NCBI RefSeq assembly: GCF_026210795.1
Contig: NC_089440.1
Span: 2,418,001 to 2,482,000 of the forward strand
Source: Rhizophagus irregularis
Lineage: Eukaryota; Glomeromycota; Glomeromycetes; Glomerales; Glomeraceae
Length of the DNA: 64,000 nt
Direction of reading: 5' to 3'
The position numbers and the translations under genes are program-made. Shown here in pieces: positions 33,741 to 43,899 of this stretch. Position 1 is the first letter of the stretch; every line of letters begins with the position of its first letter. Below the pieces are notes generated by a model. That model saw only the letters and a program-made list of their open reading frames with translations, had not been told where the DNA came from and searched no databases.

Positions 33741-34294
33741 AATTTTTTATAATTGTGTGTATTACATTGAATTACAAGTAAATTTATATTCTTAATGTAT
33801 TTTGTTTAAAATTTAATTATTTAAGATTAGTTTTTTATTTAATATTGCTTAATAAAATATTTTTTAAAATTTAATTCAATATTACAATATAATTTTTTAT
33901 AAAAATATATATTTCATAATGTATATACAATTTTTTTGTATAGTGAAAAAACTGAAAAATGTGGTTAAGAATTGGTAATACAGCTGTAAAAAGTCACAAA
34001 TCGGACAAATATAGCTAAAATCAGCAGTCTGATTTGAATATGCAATTTAAAAATTGGCATATCCAATTTTTGTCAATTCATGCTAAAAAATTGGCTACAA
34101 AATGCTACAAATCAGACAAATATAGCCAAAAATTGGCTATCTGATTTTTTTGCCAATTTTTATTTATTTGATGTGTGATAGGGTAAGTTTTTCTACACTT
34201 TAAAGCATCAAACAATACTAATCTCCGCTAATATGTACTACCCAAAACTCACTGATGTAAAATCACAATTATTTAAAAATTCGCAAGAATTTTT

Positions 34295-34718
34295 GTTAAT
34301 ACTGTTTAATTTTTAAGTTCAAAGTCCGATTGATAATACTAAATTCAAAAACTCAATTATAAATTATTTTTATAAATTATAATTTAAAAATTAAGCAGTA
34401 TCAAGGAAAATTCTCATGAATTTTTCTTAATACTACTTAATTCTAATTTAACTAATTTAGTATTAAGGTTTTAATTTAAAAATTAAGCAGTATCAAGGAA
34501 AATTCTTGCGAATTTTTCTTAATACTGCTTAATTCTAATTTAACTAATTTAGTATTAAGGCTTTAATTTAAAAATTAAGCATTATCAAGGAAAATTCTTG
34601 TGAATTTTTCTTAATACTGCTTAATTCTAATTTAACTAATTTAGTAGTATTAAGGCTTTAATTTAAAAATTAAGCAGTATCAAGGAAAATTCTTGCGAAT
34701 TTTTCTTAATACTGCTTA
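34295..34718. repeat. tandem repeat of about 93 bp with hairpin, left block
   Basis: Units contain TTAATTCTAATTTAACTAAT, then TTAAAAATTAAGCAGTATCA and a hairpin in which AAGCAGTATCAAGGAAAATTC pairs with GAATTTTTCTTAATACTGCTT. Spacing 92-95 bp, about four units. The block continues at 35825-36000 on the other side of the nested element copy B. Confidence 0.9.
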
Positions 34719-35824
34719 TATCTTCCAATTCGATCGTGAAATTAGCCAAACATAAAGATTTGCACATTTTAACAAGAATTATGTTTCACAAGCTTAAATT
34801 GTATGTGTTACATAATCAGATGATCTAAATCTATCAAAAAATAAAAAAAATTTTTTAACGTTTATTCAAAAATAACAATGGCAACTACTTTCTTTTTCAA
34901 TCACTTTTCAATCACTTTTCAATCAGATTTTTGTTAGGTGACTTAGAAAAGTTTATAGGCATATATAGCAGGTTTTTTTTAATCAGTAAGTAAGAAAACA
35001 AATATTAATAATTTTTATTAATAAGAAAAATCTTTTTTCATTTATTTTTAACCTTAGTTCCTTCTTTTTTTTAGTAAAAATATATACGAAATAAAAATGT
35101 GAGTTATGATTTAGAGTTTTTGAAATGTTTTTTTTGTTTTTTACTATACTAATTTTATTCTACTTGTTAATTACTTTTTAAAATTGATTTTATTAATTTA
35201 TTCAATTTAAAACAGAAATGGCAAATAAAAACTTGTTAAGTAAAGTAAAAAGAGCCCAATAATACCTGTAAAGATCATCTTTTGGTAAGAATTATAATTT
35301 TAAAAATTTTTGTGTCAGAGTTTTATTCAATTAACAAAATCATTAATATCTCGGCGTACATGTATGCTAAACACATATATTTATATTCATATGAAAGCCC
35401 AGAATCTACTCTACCTGAACGAAAAAAGATTATTCAAATCGAATTACTAGATGTGAAGATATTAACGATCAAAGTCAAAGGTTAAAAATAAATATATTGA
35501 ACGTAATTATTCAGCAACTTGTGATCCAATTCATGTGATATTTGGTTTATGGATAGCTCTTGATTACCTCTTTCTAATGAATATAAATTCATTCGTCTAG
35601 CACACATATACGTTAAGTTATTCAATATTTTGTCATGACAATTATATTTAAATTTTTTAATTTTAATGATATTATTAAAAAAAATCAAAAAATAATATAA
35701 TCAAATCAATTTTATTTATATCAGCGGTGTGAATCTATCATTTTCATGTAACTTGTATTTGCATTTTCTTAATAAAGTTAGTTTTTTGAATATAAAAACT
35801 TAATTCCATAAATCAGCCCATATG
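34719..35824. mobile_element. 1.1-kb non-coding element, copy B
   Basis: Inserted within the 93-bp repeat array: GCTTA before it and TTAATTC after it show TTA duplicated (34716-34718, 35825-35827). Shares its body and right end (ATCAGCCCATATG) with copy A at 25204-26673. Its left end TATCTTCCAATT has diverged from copy A's CATATGTGCC, so the terminal repeat is not clear here. Confidence 0.65.
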
Positions 35825-36000
35825 TTAATTCTAATTTAACTAATTTAGTAGTATTAAGGCTTTAATTTAAAAATTAAGCAGTATTAAAGAAAATTCTCAC
35901 AAATTTTTCTTAATTCTAATTTAACTAATTTAGTATTAAGGCTTTAATTTAAAAATTAAGCAGTATTAAGAAAAATTTTTACAAATTTTCTTATTAAAAA
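35825..36000. repeat. 93-bp tandem repeat, right block
   Basis: Two more units of the array described at 34295-34718, separated from it by the inserted element copy B. Confidence 0.85.
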
Positions 36001-36589
36001 AAAGAACTTTTAAATTACTAATTAAACTTTAAAAACAATCTGTATGATTTAAATTTTAAAAAAAATACTTCTGCTTTTTAATTTTCGCATTTCTATATTT
36101 AATTAAAATTCAGCTGATCGCTGATCACATGTATTAATAACACGTTATTGTTTATTTGTTGTTTATTTTTTCAAAAATATTCTTTTCTCTTCTTTTTTTT
36201 TAGAAAAAAAAAAGACAATAAAAATGAATACCAAAATTATTTTAACATATAATAATAAAAATTAAATAAAAAACTTATTTTGATAATATATAATATATAT
36301 TTGTACCAAACTACTAATTATACAAAAAGTGATATGCACGTATATCAATTAACAATTACTTTCACTAATATCTCTCAGGAATTGTAATGGTGAATTTTAA
36401 CAATATTAATTAAACAACTATATGTACACCGTTTTATGTTTTTATTTTTATATTAATATTATATGTTAACATATATTAATTATATTTTTTTTTACTTTTA
36501 TGTATTTTATTTAATTTTTTTAATATATTACTAACATTATTACTACTATCGTTTTATTACTTTTTTATATCTAACTAATATATTAATAA

Positions 36590-36735
36590 TATTACTAACT
36601 TTTTATTATTTCTTTTTTATATTTAAAATAATGATAATATTACTAATTAAATTTCTTTTTTTTTACTAACCTTTTATTATTCCTTTTTTATATTTAAAAT
36701 AATGATAATATTACTAATTAAATTTCTTTTTTTTT
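36590..36735. repeat. direct duplication of about 73 bp
   Basis: TTTTTTATATTTAAAATAAT, GATAATATTACTAATTAAAT, TTCTTTTTTTT occurs twice in succession. Surrounding 36120-36900 is AT-rich filler of the 5.6-kb element. Confidence 0.75.
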
Positions 36736-37522
36736 TTTTGTTTATATTTTGCTAATATTATTTTTTTTACAAATAGTATATTATTTTATACTAGTTTTTT
36801 ATTTATATTATTTATAAAAAATATTTGTATATTTAATATTATTTAATAAAAATTTTATTGATTATAAATGCATTTTAAATTCTGTTTGCAAATATAAAAT
36901 ATACGATTTAATTGAATAATATATACTATTTATCAGTACAAAATATGCAGTTTAAACTGGAAAAAAGTACTGTTTATCAGTATAAAATATACGGTTTATC
37001 CTGGAAAAGTATACTGTTCGCAATATAAAATATAAAACAATATACTGTTTATTAGTATAAAACATACAGTTTTTCTACTGTTTACAAGTATAAAACATAC
37101 GGGTGAAACTGGAAAAATATACTGTATGCAAACCGTATATATGATACGGTGTGCAGAATACCGAATATATACAGTATGTGAAAATACTGTAATTATACGG
37201 TAATAATACTATAAATATACTGTTCGCAAAATACGAAAATACAGTATACTAACCATATATATATTTTTTATAGGGGTGGCGTGTTTGCGGATAAACTACC
37301 TGAACAGCTGCTATTATGGCCAGATCACTGTCAGTAAATAAAACCTTAGGTGCAAGGTTGTTGGATGCTTGCAATGTACATTGGAGAATCCAATTAAAAT
37401 CGGCCTGATTTTCATATTTAGTCAACGCTTGTGGACAATTCTTGTTTTATAATTATTGTCCACAGCAACAAATAGACTGAGCGCCATTTCATATCGATTT
37501 GTTTTCGAGGTTGTATCATATA

Positions 37523-38854
37523 CACAAGCTTATATTAAATTACCAGATTTTCATCATATGAAATTGTACGCATATTCCATAATCGCCGATTTCTCCCTAT
37601 CGTACATATAAACACGAAAATAAACACTTCAGAGTGTTTACACGTCTCCTCCAGTTTTGATATGTTTAGAAAAGAACTTTCAGAAACTCTTCGTGAACGT
37701 GTTATTGGTGCATATCTTAGCGGTACCAAACAAATAGATATTTCAGTTCAACTAGGTATCCCTGCAAGTACAGTAAATGATACTATTAAAAGATATAAAA
37801 AAACAGGTTCTGCAACACCTGAGAAATGTCCTGGACGTCCAAAAATGCTTACTGAACGTGATACACGTGTTTTACGATGTGTTGTTCATGCTAACCAGTT
37901 TTCTCCTCTTGGTGACATAACTGATAGACTAAACTCAAGTTTTAACACCACATTTCATCATAATACTGTTAGAAAATATCTTCATAATGATGGTCTTGGT
38001 AGTTATACTGCACGTAAAAAAACTCTTTTGACCAAAAAACATAAAAGTGATAGGTTAAGATGGTGTAGAGAAAAAAGAAGCTGGAAAGAGGAATGGAAAC
38101 AAGTGGTATGGTCAGATGAGTCTAGGTTTGCTCTTTTTGAGTCGGATGGTAGAGTAAGAGTATGGAGAAACCTTGGAGAGGCTTACAATCAAAATTGTAT
38201 TCAGCCAACAGTGAAATTTGGTGATGGATCAGTAATGTTTTGGGGATGTTTTAGTTGGCATGGAGTTGGACCATTAGTTGTGGTGGAAGGAAATATGAAT
38301 TCTGATGATTATGTTAATATTTTGGCTAACTATTTTATACCATGGGTTAATAATTATCCTAATTCTATTTTTCAGCAAGATGGAGCGTGATGTCATACGT
38401 CTTCTTACAGCGTCTGGTGGATGTCAAGTCATAACATTCCAGTTTTAGATTGGGTGGCGCAAAGTCCAGATCTTAACCCAATCGAGAATTTGTAGAACCA
38501 TTTGGACCATCAAGTACGTAAAAGGAAGCCTCTACCTAAATCTAAACAGGAATTAATAAATGTAGTACAAGAGAAATGGAGGAAGATTAGCCTCGAAACG
38601 TTACACCACTTGATTTTGAGTTTACCAATGCGCATTAAAGCAGTAATTAAGGCTAAAGGAGGACATACTAAATATTAATCATATCAAGTTGAATTTTTCT
38701 AATAATAAACTTCATACATTGTATTTTCTTTGAGAAAAAAATTTTTGTCAATTAATAAGTACAAAAAAAATTTTTTTCATACATGTATAAATTTAAATTT
38801 TATATAAAATTTCTATAAAAAATAAAAAATCTGGTAATTTAATGTAGACTTGTG
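37523..38854 (+). mobile_element. Tc1/mariner element, 1,332 bp, complete ends
   Basis: Ends CACAAGCTTATATTAAATTA and, reversed, CACAAGTCTACATTAAATTA continuing CCAGATTTT: inverted repeats of about 29 bp with three mismatches. TA is duplicated (37521-37522, 38855-38856). Length is that of canonical Tc1. Removing it with one TA restores HDVIVYDTTSKTN in the MULE on the minus strand. Confidence 0.93.
37662..38678 (+). pseudogene. Tc1 transposase (DD34E) with two stop codons
   Basis: From ATG 37662 an intronless frame of 338 codons to TAA 38676-38678. N-terminal paired-like helix-turn-helix (RERVIGAYLSGTKQIDISVQ, GIPASTVNDTIKRYKKTG), GRPKMLTERD linker, then the catalytic core: first Asp in VVWSDESRFALF, second Asp in FQQDGA, Glu in SPDLNPIEN, with 34 residues between the last two, the Tc1 spacing. 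TGA at 38388-38390 follows QQDGA and TAG at 38493-38495 stands where IENLWN has its tryptophan. Otherwise intact, so inactivated recently. Confidence 0.92.
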
Positions 38855-39689
38855 TACAATAACATCATGATATTTGGGCCATAGATCGTTACATTGATAG
38901 CTAGTCATCCAAAATAGCCCAGTCAGCTCATTAGCCGGTCCTTCTAATCGTGGTATGACAACATAATCCAGATCGTCTTCCCGTTGCTTTAATAAAGACA
39001 AAAGCATTGTGGCGGCATCAGTTTTATTGTGAATTCTAACCTCCCAGAACTTTTGAATTGCATTATACAAGTTTTTTTTGCAATATTATACTGGAGAAAT
39101 TCTTGAACAAGCAGTTTATACTGCTGTTCAGCACCTAGATTTCCATTTGTGGTGTAGTGTTCAATTTTGTCGATGATTTGTTGTGAAAGCTGTAGATTTT
39201 TTGGTGCCAATTCGATGGATTCTGGATCACATTGATGGTTATGTTCCTGTACAAATTTGGTAAGACGTATGAGATTTGACTTTTTCCCAAGATAAAAACT
39301 AGCTTGCCACGGACAATTTGTTTTGTACGATGAACATTCCCGGTGTAAACTAATATTTTCAACTTTCTTTGATTGATGAGTTCCAGATTTCCAGCAAATA
39401 TATTCACGCCGTCAGATAATAGATTTATTAATAGGATCAACATCTTTGCGACTTTTAACTACTACAAACCCGTTTTGTTTTGCATATGAATCAATAATCA
39501 CTTGGACTGATTCCCAATCATTGAATAAATCACCGATCGTTAATGCAACTTCATTTACGTTGACTATCTCACCATCCGTATCACTTTAGTTATAACCGGA
39601 TAATTGATTTTCTGACGCGTTATTGGTTTCTTCGGGCCAGGCTATTTCGTCTATTTCATTATCCATAAGTAGAGGTAATACAATATGGA

Positions 39690-40940
39690 CGAGAGGGTTG
39701 GCTATTACTATTTTTTAATGAGAATTATATAAGGGAGTTGGACAGAGAGGGCTATTACTATTTTTTGATAAAAATTATATAAGGAAGTGTATTAGTGTGT
39801 ATTTTAACCGATAGGGCTATATGATATTCACTGCAACCTAATAGAACAGTCACCTAATAAAGAACTACTAGACAGAGATAAAGAAAAAAAATGAGAAGGC
39901 CCATGGAAGGACCCTGAAAAATACATATAAAAGTCAGAGATGATCGGCAAAATTTTGCCTTAAAATAAGCAAATGTTTTTACTAAAATCAATATGCAAAG
40001 TTGACTTCTGACTTTATAATTTATATTAGAATAAGCAAATTTTTTTTATGACATTTGTATATTAAAAAAATGAAATTATAGCTTTTTTTTTAATTTAATT
40101 AGTTGTATTTAGAATATACTTCCAGTATAATTGATTTTCAATTGCTAGCATAATGCCAAATTGCATAAATTAATTTGTACTGACGTATTTATTTATATTA
40201 CTATATTTAATTATTCGATAATTCAAGTATTAACACAAAAACAAAAAGATTGTTCATTATTTTTTTATAAATTACAACAAAAACTTAGAATATAATTTAT
40301 AAAATCATTTCTAAAAGAAGATCCTATTTCTAAAGAAAAAAAATATTAATACTACTTTCACATATATAAAACAAAAAAAATTCCACCATATTCTCAACTT
40401 ACTAAAAATTTCAGTTTAGTTTTAATCTAAAAACCATTTCTAATAGAAAAAACAATAGAAATGTTAATAATACTTCTAAAATAAACAAAATAAAGCTAAA
40501 AAATTCTTTACTTACAGTGAGCATTGGAGTTCCAGTCTGAATTCCAAGTTCCTAAGAAAAAAGTAAAAGGAATATTAGTATGGTATTCCCAAAAAAATTG
40601 ACTATACTTTTCTCTTAACTTATATTTTTCCAATATATTGGTATCTAAAATAATAAATTTTAGATTTAAGAAGTTGCTTTTAAAGAAAAATAATAAAAAG
40701 GAATATTAATAACATTCTAAACCAAATATTTTTTTTTAATAAAATGGCTTGTTGTTAAAAAAATATAACAGTAAAGGCCAAAAAAAAATTTTTATTGAAT
40801 AAAATGGTTTGTTACAGACCAAAAAAAATTATTTTATTTTTTTCTTTCAATAAAACGGTCTGTTAAAAGTCAAAAAATTGAAAAAAAAATTATCTATTAT
40901 CAATCAGATTAGCCGTCAATTACGTTTTTCAAAAATTTAT
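39690..40940. other. gene-free stretch with one short duplication
   Basis: At 39697-39800, GGCTATTACTATTTTTTRAT and AATTATATAAGG recur about 60 bp apart. The rest is AT-rich with poly-A/T tracts. It may include the missing 5' terminus of the MULE, which I cannot locate. Confidence 0.4.
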
Positions 40941-40956
40941 GTATTATACTATACGT

Positions 40957-41230
40957 AATGCTGCTTATTAGGGAATTCCAAGGCATTATGCTGCTAATTA
41001 GTAGAAAATCGCTGGAATTCCAAGGCGTTATACTACTAATTAGTAGAAAATCGCTGGAATTCCAAGGCGTTATGCTGCTAATTAGTAGAAAATCGCTGGA
41101 ATTCCAAGGCGTTATGCTGCTAATTAGTAGAAAATCGCTGGAATTCCAAGGCGTTATGCTGCTAATTAGTAGAAAATCGCTAGAATTCCAAGGCGTTATG
41201 CTGCTAATTAGTAGAAGACTGCTGGAATTA
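40957..41230. repeat. 42-bp minisatellite, about 6 copies
   Basis: Unit GAATTCCAAGGCGTTATGCT followed by GCTAATTAGTAGAAAATCGCTG. Copies differ by very few bases. Each holds an EcoRI site. Since 42 is a multiple of three and the unit lacks stops in two frames, long open frames exist on both strands; they are artefacts. Confidence 0.95.
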
Positions 41231-42234
41231 TATATATATATATATTTTATTAAAAAATATTGTTGACTACGCAAATTAAAATATATAACATATATAAAAA
41301 TGATTGTTATTACGCAAACTATATATATAACCTTTTAAAAAATCTCAAAATCTATGCAAATAAAATTTTATGACTTTTGGAAATTTTACTAATATGGTTA
41401 AGCAAACTTACATGTGACCTTTATATGTATTTTTTGGGGTCCTACCTGTCCCATAAATTTGATTTGCAAATTAACTGTACCACCTGATATATTTTTTACT
41501 CTACTTTAACACTTCAGATGTCAAGACAGGCAGGCAAAAAGGCTCAGAAAGATATGTGAAAAAAGGGTGATTGATATGGTAGTACCCAGGTGTAGAAACA
41601 ATACAAAAAAAGGTTCTGAAAGAAAAAGAATGGTGAATGCATTTTTTCTCATAAAATTGGCACATCCAATATTTTTTTTACATTCCATCCCAAACACACC
41701 CCTCAACAATAAAGACCATGACGCAATCAAACCTAGATTAACAATTAATCGCTTTGCATTAGAATCACTTAATGAGAGAAAAGACGTATATGACAAAAAA
41801 CTATATAGTGCAAATAAGCAGCAAAACTAAACAAACTAAACTTAATTCCCAAACAATATATAATTTACCAGCATTCATGACAAAAAACAAAGGCCACATA
41901 TCATATCAAAAAAACCATATATCACAAATAAAATCCAGAGCTGAACCAAACTCTTAAATAATAAATAACTAACAGCAAGTATTTGTGAAAAGAAACAAAA
42001 GCCAAATACTATACCAAAAAACTTCATATAACAACAATAAAAAGAAAACGGAAAAAAAGAAGAAGCAACCTAATGGAAAAATAAAAAGAAAAAAGGAAAA
42101 AGAAAGAAAAGAAGACTACCATAACAAATACAAAAATAAGTAACTAGAAAAAATAATTACAAAATAAGCCACCAAAAGCATGTAGGCAAATGAAAAGCAA
42201 ATACTCCTGTAATTGTCCAGAGCAAAGCGAAAGA
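41231..42234. other. no gene recognised
   Basis: Partly A-rich (41960-42180). The open frames at 41521-41830 on both strands have no domain I know. A plus-strand AAAAAG-rich reading (NNTKKGSERKRMVNAFFL) might be a relic. Confidence 0.35.
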
Positions 42235-43134
42235 CTATATATATTTATGAACCTTAATGATATATTGGATCACGTGGCGATGTCCGTTTGTCTGCACGCG
42301 TCATTTCTGATTGGTCTGCACAGATTGTGTCATTGAAATTTTGTGCTACTTCAAAAATAAACAAGTGTAATAATCATAATAAGTTTATGATAAATATGAT
42401 TACCTAATAATCTCTTTTTTTGTTTAGTTTCGGCTAGTGAGTATATTTTTTTTTAATTGACTTCAAAGGAATGTTTTTGATTTATTTCTTATTCTTTTTC
42501 TAGGGTTTCTGGATTTCTTGTACATACTGAACTTTAAAGGTAAATTAGGAAGTGGAGGGTTTTTTATTTATTTAACTTTAAAGAAACGTTTCTAACGTTT
42601 CATTTCTTACTTTTTCCCTAGGGTTTCTGGATTTCTTGTATATACTGGACTGGTAAGTTGTTTTTTTATTTGTTTTGCTTTAAAGAAATGTTTCTAACGT
42701 TTCATTTATTATTATTTCTAAAGACACAGGATTTTTGTACATGCCAGATTTTTAAAGGTAAATTGGCTTTTCTTATTTGTTTGACTTTAAAGAAACATTT
42801 CTAACGTTTCATTATTTACTTTTATCTTAGGGTTTCTGGATTTTTTGACTGGTAAGTTGTTTTTTATTTGTTTTGCTTTAAAGAAACATTTTTAACGTTT
42901 CATTTTTATTTTTTTATCTAGAAATGCGGGTTTTTTGTATATGCCAAACTTTTAAAGGTAAATTGTGAAGAGGGGCTTTTCTTATTTATTTAACTTTAAA
43001 GAAACGTTTCTAATGTTTCATTTTTTATTTTTTTTAGGAACGCCAGATTTTTTGTACAAATTGAATTTTTAAAGATATTTGGATTTTTGTACAAAATCTT
43101 TTGCTCCGGACTTACAACGGTTTCCGTTTTCTAG
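42235..43134 (+). mobile_element. Helitron-like non-autonomous element
   Basis: The 3' end reads AACGG-TTT-CCGTT then TTCTAG followed by T: a short hairpin a few bases before CTAG, with T as the next base, as at Helitron 3' ends. The proposed 5' end CTATATATATTTATGAAC is preceded by A, but the canonical TC is missing. A GC-rich leader (ATGTCCGTTTGTCTGCACGC) follows near 42280. The inside, 42420-43070, is a degenerate tandem repeat of about 105 bp with TTTAAAGAAACGTTTCTAACG and GGGTTTCTGGATTT. No target duplication, as expected. Confidence 0.45.
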
Positions 43135-43518
43135 TATGATAGTAATATGATGGTAACTAGGTAACAATCTAGCAGTAACTAGGTAATAATTTAGTGCAAC
43201 TAAATTATAATATATATAATTTCTTTTATAGAGTTTGTTAATTTAAATTTCATTAAAGTTTTTAATTATAAATTTTGTTATATTTTTTTAATACGTAATA
43301 TATTCTGATGATATTAAAAAAAAAACAATTTATTTTTAAAAAAAAATATCTTAATCAATAATTATTATTATCTTTTATAAAAATAAAACTTTAAAAATTA
43401 AATAAATAAAATTTTATAATAAAAAAAATTAATTATTTTTTACAAAGACTTTATGATATATATTTATTAAAATAAAAATTTGTACAAAACAAATAATTTA
43501 TTTAACTATAACTACCTA

Positions 43519-43876
43519 TAGTGATGCCTGCCTAAACTCTTTTTGCCAAAAATTTTGGTTTTATCACCAATTAGTTTTAGTTTTATCATTGATTAAACTA
43601 TATAATAATAATTTTTAATTTTAATTTTAATTATATAAAATTAATTATATTTATAATAGTTTTATAATTTTTTTTTAAAAAATATTATATTTTAATAAAA
43701 ATTTATTTTTTTAAGTAATTATTATAATTAAAAATCCATGGAAATTTATGAAAACTGAAATCTATAGAAATACTATGGAATATTGAATTTTAGCATTTCG
43801 TTTTTTAATTTTAAATGTCTAAACTATTTTGGTTTCGTCAAATGACTAAATATTTCAGTTTTGCCCAGCATCTCTA
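43519..43876. mobile_element. 358-bp hAT-type MITE, ACTACCTA duplication
   Basis: Begins TAGTGATGCCTG and ends GCATCTCTA; the terminal 9 bases pair with one mismatch. ACTACCTA is duplicated exactly at 43511-43518 and 43877-43884. Internal TTTTGCC and TTTGGTTT motifs resemble the other hAT-like MITEs here. Confidence 0.85.
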
Positions 43877-43899
43877 ACTACCTACCAGTTTATAAATCT

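Larger units (their letters stand above)
31984..34177. mobile_element. 2.2-kb nested element carrying a 186-bp satellite
   Basis: Ends CACAGGTCAAATAAATAAAA and, reversed, CACACATCAAATAAATAAAA; ATA is duplicated at 31981-31983 and 34178-34180. Near the ends the motif TCAGATTTTT/AAAAATTGGC recurs many times (subterminal repeats). The middle is the satellite at 32660-33740. No coding sequence. Confidence 0.72.
31666..37275. mobile_element. 5.6-kb non-coding transposon made of satellites
   Basis: Left end CCCTATAAAAAATATGTATA and right end, reversed, CCCTATAAAAAATATATATA form an inverted repeat of about 25 bp continuing YGGTT. GTG is duplicated (31663-31665, 37276-37278) and deleting the element with one GTG rejoins PQTRH with LLCIYHF in the MULE frame. 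Both flanking 300-bp zones are full of short motifs ATACGG, TATACTG and ACAGTATA, that is, subterminal repeats. The inside holds no gene: only tandem repeats and two nested elements. A 3-bp duplication and subterminal motifs suggest the CACTA/CMC group, mobilised in trans. Confidence 0.85.
30115..39666 (-). pseudogene. MULE transposase of the FAR1 type, decayed and split by two transposons
   Basis: Minus strand from ATG 39666 to stop 30115. Order: acidic leader; FAR1-type DNA-binding domain (IDSYAKQNGFVVVKSRK, CSSYKTNCPWQASFYLGKK, EHNHQCDPES: the zinc ligands C..C..H.H are visible); linker (LYNAIQKFWEVR); MULE core (NRYEMALSLFVAVDNNYKTR, VLFTDSDLAIIAAVQVVYPQ, LLCIYHFLENVKKKAKSK, NTQRVESINGVIKK); a SWIM finger (CTCMFIVNQEMICRH, near 30905-30860); and, after an intron, an AT-hook-like PKGRPPKRYK with a zinc knuckle CSYCSGKGHNIRGC near the end. 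Lesions include TAA and TGA codons in the first 200 codons, a frameshift near 37430 and another near 30640. The Tc1 at 37523-38854 and the element 31666-37275 each split it with a duplication whose removal restores the frame. Confidence 0.85.

Noticed and set aside
40957-41230. Possible CRISPR array (also considered for 32660-33740 and 43900-47055)
   Set aside because: Units are contiguous with no unique spacers, are of satellite length, and the DNA is eukaryotic.
40909-41274. Open frames of about 100-120 codons on both strands
   Set aside because: Produced by the 42-bp repeat, which lacks stops in one frame of each strand; no start context, intron or domain.
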